Made by a program: the position numbers and the translations under genes
Notes under the pieces: model-generated
Seen by the model: only the letters and a program-made list of their open reading frames with translations
Databases searched by the model: none
What the model was told of the DNA's origin: nothing
Shown: in pieces, positions 5,089-8,213 of the stretch
How positions within the stretch are numbered: position 1 is the first letter of the stretch
Layout of the letters: the number at the start of each line of letters is the position of its first letter
NCBI GenBank assembly: GCA_030643455.1
Contig: DAOWLV010000115.1
Location: 1 to 8,213 of the forward strand
DNA: 8,213 nucleotides
DNA from: Candidatus Krumholzibacteriia bacterium
Lineage (GTDB): Bacteria > Krumholzibacteriota > Krumholzibacteriia > LZORAL124-64-63
Direction of reading: 5' to 3'

Positions 5089-7104
5089 TTACCGGTACTG
5101 GGCGCCCAGCAGCACCCACAGGGTGAACAGTTCCCGTTCTTCGGCAGTCAGCGGATCGGAGGCCGGGTGAGGTCCCTGGTCTGCCGCATCGCCGACACCG
5201 TGCACGTAATCGATCAAGGGGGAACGACGGGGGAAGACAGGGACCACGGCCTGACGGTCCGAAGTCTCCGATTCGCCCGAGAGGTTGATGTAGGCCCGCG
5301 GGAAGACCAGGTCCATCCGGCCCGTGGTATCGGGCACCGCGGTCAGATCGAGCAGTCCCGGCGCCGGGATGGTGTCGGTGACGGTCACGATGATGTTTTC
5401 CGGCATCATCAGCGTGTCTCGCTGGACGTAGGTCTGGAAGTGACAGGACTCGCACTTGGCCTGGACGATGGGGCCGATGTGGTCGCGGTAGTTGATGTAT
5501 ATGTAATCGTCGGGTCTGGTGTTCACATCGCTGGCCGGCATGTTGCGCGCGATGGGATTCGGGTTGGTGATGTGCTCGTCGGACAGGCCACGGTCCTTGT
5601 GGCAACCGGTGCACTCGTCCACTTCCTCACCCGGCTGCACATAGATCCAGGTTCGTTTGGTCACGATGGCACGGCGCAGCGTGTCCAGGGTGGCAAAGGT
5701 GATGGGGACATTGGCGGGCACCTTCATGCGGAAGGAACCGTCCGGATACACCGGCGCGTAACCCAGCAGGGCGCGCTTTTCGAACCGGTTGGCGGAAAAG
5801 TCGCTGGACTCGCCCCGCTCGGTCGGGATTCCGACGATGACGGCGATCTCGGTGATCGTGTCCACACCCTTGACCGGAACTTCCTGCCCGTCGGTGGTGC
5901 TGCGGTTGAAGACGTCGCTGGCGGTGAAGATCCCGAAGTCGTCGGTATCATTGCCCAACGGTTCGATTACCGGCGGGGGTTCGTGGGGCGCCAGGAGCTG
6001 GGCGTCGTATTCGTTCCAGTCCGGGTCGTTGAACAGGAAGGTCAAATTGTCGATGGAGATGGTCGCCGGATCCTCTTCGGTGCCGGCTCCGGTCTGGGAG
6101 ATGGTGAAAGTGTACAGGCCGTAGTCCACGTCCTCTTCTTCGGCCGCGGGCAGCGTGTACGAGGCGATGTACTTGTTGCCCCCGAGCGGGAACGGGTACT
6201 TGAAAACCCCGTGGGGCCAGGGAGCGCCGTCGTTGTTGACCTGGGTGGTCAGCACATCCCAGTGGCGGGAGTTTTCACCCAGCACCGGATCAGCCGGCCC
6301 CATTTCCAGCTTGAGAACCGCCAGCGGGCCGGCGTCCTCGTTGACCCTGGTGGATTCGATGGCGATGATCCGGCCATCGGGCATGGGCTGGGGATGGAAA
6401 AAGTTACGGTTGTGCGGACCGTACTTGTGAAAAGCCTTGGTCCCGTCGGGGTTGGCGAAAAACAGCGGGAACCGGTTGAAGGTCCCGAAATGCTCCCAGC
6501 GCGTGTAGATCACGGTTCCGTCCGCGGTCAGGGCGGGGTCGAAATCATCACTCATGTTGAAGCTGCGCCGCCGGATGTTCGACCCGTCGTAGTCGCAGGT
6601 GTACAGGACCTCACTGGGCGCACGGTTGTACTCGTCCATGCCGCCGTGCCGGGAACTGGTGAACATGATCTTGCCGTTGGGCAGATACAGGGGATCGAAG
6701 TCGTCGCCGCCGCCGGCGGTGACCTGTCGCATCCCGGAGCCGTCGGCGCCTATCTCGAAGATGTTGTGGTTGCTTGCACCCTGGGGCCTCATCGAGAACA
6801 GGATCTTCTCGCCGTCGAACGAAACCGAAGGATCACTGACCGATGCGCCGGTGAAATTGGTGATCGGTGTGACCACACCCTCGGGCGAGATGGGCGACAA
6901 CCTGAACAGGTTGCCGTTGGCCCGGCTGCGGTTGAGGGTTTCTTCCCCGTCGGTCTTGACGAATACGATCGCCTGGGTGGTGTCTTCCTGGTTGAGGATG
7001 TCTTCGGGCGCGCTTTCGCGGCACCCGGCGGTCCCGAGAAGGCAACCGAGCAAGAGTCCCATAACCGGACGAAACACTGATCTATTTTTCAGGACATTCT
7101 TCAT
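5089..7104 (-). CDS. Diheme beta-propeller lipoprotein, HzsA-related
   Basis: The product has 671 residues. A lipoprotein signal peptide ends in GTAGC, with Cys28 as the lipidation site. Residues about 90-270 hold WD40-like/TolB-type propeller blades: 'SDPSVSFDG' (90), 'DDFDPLYLPNGKIMF' (134), 'DDFDPALTADGTVIYTRW' (186) and a later 'PMPDGRIIAIES'. The 'DGTVIYTRWEHFG' style is what I recall for proteins annotated as HzsA-related, that is, similar to the middle domain of hydrazine synthase subunit alpha. After a region with 'YPDGSFRMKVPANVP', the C-terminal part has two canonical heme c motifs, CTGCH (498-502) and CESCH (551-555). It is predicted to be a cell-envelope diheme protein. No HzsB/HzsC-like gene is in the window, so hydrazine synthesis should not be assumed; related proteins are widespread outside anammox bacteria. 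The TAA stop lies 21 bases before the thioredoxin gene. Confidence 0.85.
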   Translation of the reverse strand: MKNVLKNRSVFRPVMGLLLGCLLGTAGCRESAPEDILNQEDTTQAIVFVKTDGEETLNRSRANGNLFRLSPISPEGVVTPITNFTGASVSDPSVSFDGEKILFSMRPQGASNHNIFEIGADGSGMRQVTAGGGDDFDPLYLPNGKIMFTSSRHGGMDEYNRAPSEVLYTCDYDGSNIRRRSFNMSDDFDPALTADGTVIYTRWEHFGTFNRFPLFFANPDGTKAFHKYGPHNRNFFHPQPMPDGRIIAIESTRVNEDAGPLAVLKLEMGPADPVLGENSRHWDVLTTQVNNDGAPWPHGVFKYPFPLGGNKYIASYTLPAAEEEDVDYGLYTFTISQTGAGTEEDPATISIDNLTFLFNDPDWNEYDAQLLAPHEPPPVIEPLGNDTDDFGIFTASDVFNRSTTDGQEVPVKGVDTITEIAVIVGIPTERGESSDFSANRFEKRALLGYAPVYPDGSFRMKVPANVPITFATLDTLRRAIVTKRTWIYVQPGEEVDECTGCHKDRGLSDEHITNPNPIARNMPASDVNTRPDDYIYINYRDHIGPIVQAKCESCHFQTYVQRDTLMMPENIIVTVTDTIPAPGLLDLTAVPDTTGRMDLVFPRAYINLSGESETSDRQAVVPVFPRRSPLIDYVHGVGDAADQGPHPASDPLTAEERELFTLWVLLGAQYR
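5440..5454 (-). other. CESCH heme c motif (second)
   Basis: These codons read Cys-Glu-Ser-Cys-His, residues 551-555 of the HzsA-related protein, after 'HIGPIVQAK'. Two CXXCH sites near the C-terminus match the diheme character of hydrazine synthase alpha, but I cannot align heme ligands or the active site from this sequence alone. Confidence 0.75.
5599..5613 (-). other. CTGCH heme c motif (first)
   Basis: These codons read Cys-Thr-Gly-Cys-His on the minus strand, residues 498-502 of the HzsA-related protein. It follows 'VQPGEEVDE', a common lead-in to the heme site in this family. Covalent heme attachment requires a cytochrome c maturation system, which is not in the window. Confidence 0.75.
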
Positions 7105-7162
7105 GACAACTCCCTGTGTGACTTCGGCCGGACGGTGGTCACCAATCCGATCGAAGCGAAGG
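7105..7162 (-). other. Longest intergenic gap (58 bases), no clear promoter or terminator
   Basis: This is the only gap in the window longer than 40 bases. It holds the ribosome binding site for the downstream gene. I see no U-tracted hairpin and no convincing -35/-10 pair, so read-through from the barrel gene into the HzsA-related gene is the simplest reading. An internal promoter recognised by a lineage-specific sigma factor cannot be excluded. Confidence 0.5.
7110..7115 (-). promoter_or_regulatory. Ribosome binding site fixing the start of the HzsA-related gene
   Basis: AGGGAG on the minus strand lies five bases upstream of the ATG at 7104. It selects this start over an in-frame ATG at 7320, whose extra 72 residues would be translated out of frame from the preceding barrel gene and look like random Pro/Ser/Thr-rich sequence. 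The lipoprotein signal begins exactly at 7104. Confidence 0.75.
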
Positions 7163-7786
7163 TCAACCCCCCAGACCACGGTAGAAAACCAGACCGATGG
7201 TGTACTCCGGGTAGGTGTAGGCAACGGTCTCGTCCAGGCCACGATACTGGCCGAGGATGTTGGCGCTGCGCAGTTCGCCCCGCAGGGCGACATCGTCGCG
7301 GAGGTAGATTTCGAGTCCACCGCCGTAAGCGAGGATGTTCTTGGTAACCGGATCAGCCTGGATGGCCTTGCCGGGATAAACGGTCATCATCCCGTAACCC
7401 ACACTTGCGTAGGGCTGGAAGCGACCGGGAAAAGGGTAACGAAACAGCACATTGAACGTGTGCAGCAGGGCGTGCAGCGAGGAGGCGGGATTGTGGCCGA
7501 GAGAGATCTCGTAACCCAACCATTGGTTGGGATTGAAAGCCAGACGCACGACGAACAGGTCGTTGTCACCCAGCTTGCCGACCGCCGGACTGAAGGCCAG
7601 ATAGCGCTCGAATTGCCGGGGTCCGGGGGAAATCCGCGTGGACCCGCTTTCCATCTCCGAAACCAGGAAGTACCGGCCGGCCGGTTCCTGGACCGGTTCG
7701 ACCGGATCCGCGCCCATGGACACGGACGCCAGGCCCACTGTCACCAGGATCACCAGTGCCGCGGCGATGTTCACACTCAGCTTCAT
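7163..7786 (-). CDS. Small outer-membrane beta-barrel protein
   Basis: The product has 207 residues. The frame stays open further upstream to 8041, but the ATG at 7786 is the likely start: it begins a classic signal peptide (MKLSVNIAAALVILV, cleavage near residue 24), overlaps the upstream stop as ATGA, and has a GGGAG about eight bases upstream. The mature part shows alternating amphipathic strands (roughly residues 74-84, 88-98, 108-118, 122-134, 150-162, 166-174 and 190-203), including 'FQPYASVGYG' at 123-132. That is the signature style of the OmpA/OmpW-like 'outer membrane beta-barrel domain' families with eight strands. The C-terminus is 'VFYRGLGG' rather than a terminal Phe, with the aromatic a few residues inside. 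It is probably an outer-membrane partner of the preceding cytochrome-like lipoprotein, to which its translation appears coupled. No specific function is recognised. Confidence 0.8.
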   Translation of the reverse strand: MKLSVNIAAALVILVTVGLASVSMGADPVEPVQEPAGRYFLVSEMESGSTRISPGPRQFERYLAFSPAVGKLGDNDLFVVRLAFNPNQWLGYEISLGHNPASSLHALLHTFNVLFRYPFPGRFQPYASVGYGMMTVYPGKAIQADPVTKNILAYGGGLEIYLRDDVALRGELRSANILGQYRGLDETVAYTYPEYTIGLVFYRGLGG

Positions 7787-8213
7787 CGCAATTCTCCCGC
7801 CTGGATCCAGGCCAGGATAGCCTGATAATCCGGATCTGATGTCGTCATGAACCCGTACTGCTCGGACGGCGCCGTGTGCACGGCTCCGCCAACAGCCTGG
7901 GCCAGGGGTTTGGTCAGGATGCTGCTGGCCTCGGGATCCAGTGGATTCAGCTGCCGGCTCACCTGTTCGAAGTCGAAATCGACATTCTTGTCGTTGAAGG
8001 GCGAAAGTTGCAGCGATCCGCGCAGGCCGCCGCCGTGGCAAGCCAGGTTGTCACACCCTTTACGGGTGAGAATGGGATTGACGATAGAGGCGAAAACCGC
8101 TTCATCCAGGATGAATTCCTGTCCTGAGGTCACAGGAGGAGGTGTACCCGGATCTGCGGACTCACACCCGCAAAAAGCCGTTAAAACGGCCAGCAGAAGG
8201 GCTGACGTGCCCC
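7783..8213 (-). CDS. Cytochrome-like lipoprotein with CX4CH motif, 5' end outside window
   Basis: The frame stays open from the TGA at 7785-7783 to the window edge, so the gene starts beyond 8213; 142 codons are visible. A GTG at 8133 could be taken as the start, but the codons upstream of it encode the end of a lipoprotein signal peptide, LLLAVLTAFCGC followed by ESADPG. The GTG is therefore internal and the mature protein begins near the second Cys. A CDNLACH motif (codons 8055-8035) is a CX4CH heme-type site, preceded by 'ILTRKG' and followed by 'GGGLRG' and an 'LQLSPF' segment. This resembles the 'GCxxxACHG' sites of Planctomycetes-type cytochrome domains. CX4CH is an established heme c site in Desulfovibrio cytochrome c3. 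A Met in 'YGFMTT' near the C-terminus is a possible distal ligand, and the end 'DPDYQAILAWIQAGEL' is typical of small cytochrome c domains. Heme binding is inferred. The stop overlaps the next start as ATGA. Confidence 0.82.
   Translation of the reverse strand, partial: GTSALLLAVLTAFCGCESADPGTPPPVTSGQEFILDEAVFASIVNPILTRKGCDNLACHGGGLRGSLQLSPFNDKNVDFDFEQVSRQLNPLDPEASSILTKPLAQAVGGAVHTAPSEQYGFMTTSDPDYQAILAWIQAGELR

Noticed and set aside
6841..6852. TGAS in the HzsA-related protein (residues 85-88), resembling an ApbE flavin-attachment motif
   Set aside because: The four-residue motif is common by chance, there is no FMN-binding domain around it, it falls in a propeller region, and no ApbE gene is in the window.
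4507..7080. An 857-codon open frame on the plus strand opposite the thioredoxin and HzsA-related genes
   Set aside because: It is a shadow caused by high GC and codon bias. The minus strand carries the recognisable motifs (CXXC, two CXXCH, propeller blades), while the plus-strand product is a Val/Gly/Arg/His-rich string with no domain.
5089..7104. Calling this gene hydrazine synthase subunit alpha (hzsA)
   Set aside because: Only family-level resemblance is visible; the beta and gamma subunits and other anammox genes are absent from the window, and the lipoprotein form and context differ.

Overview
The window is one tightly packed run of genes, all on the minus strand, so it reads from position 8213 down to 1. 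I find ten genes, two of them cut by the window edges. All ten products carry an export signal: four lipoproteins, three predicted outer-membrane beta-barrels, one periplasmic thioredoxin, one large secreted propeller protein with a C-terminal sorting-type domain, and one truncated signal-peptide protein. There are no RNA genes, mobile elements, CRISPR arrays or convincing terminators, and the largest gap between genes is 58 bases. Any promoter must lie beyond 8213, or weakly in the 7105-7162 gap.

The DNA is GC-rich (roughly 60 percent by eye). The secreted protein ends in a 'PNPFNPST' domain (FlgD-Ig-like / type IX-like sorting domain). That domain, NHL-type propellers and Planctomycetes-like cytochrome lipoproteins together suggest an uncultured Gram-negative from the FCB superphylum (for example Krumholzibacteriota, Eisenbacteria or a relative). 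The phylum is an inference from protein style only.

In transcription order the layout is: (1) 8213-7783, a small cytochrome-like lipoprotein with a CX4CH motif, its 5' end outside the window; (2) 7786-7163, a small beta-barrel; (3) 7104-5089, a large diheme lipoprotein with a beta-propeller, related to the middle region of hydrazine synthase subunit alpha (HzsA-related); (4) 5067-4531, a TlpA/ResA-like thioredoxin; (5) 4534-4292, a DUF4266 mini-lipoprotein with a Gly-rich Cys-x-Cys tail; (6) 4295-3156, a DUF3570 beta-barrel; (7) 3131-1491, an NHL-repeat secreted protein with a FlgD-like C-terminus; (8) 1484-828, an unrecognised lipoprotein; (9) 831-136, a second small beta-barrel; (10) 98-1, the signal peptide and first residues of the next gene.

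Two patterns stand out. First, each of the three barrel genes is preceded by a lipoprotein gene whose stop overlaps the barrel start as ATGA, which suggests three translationally coupled lipoprotein-barrel pairs. Second, two heme-type lipoproteins, a thioredoxin and the DUF4266-DUF3570 pair share one apparent operon. This points to an envelope redox or metal-handling system assembled at the outer membrane. No hydrazine synthase beta or gamma subunit, ApbE flavin transferase or transporter is visible, so the actual substrate cannot be stated.
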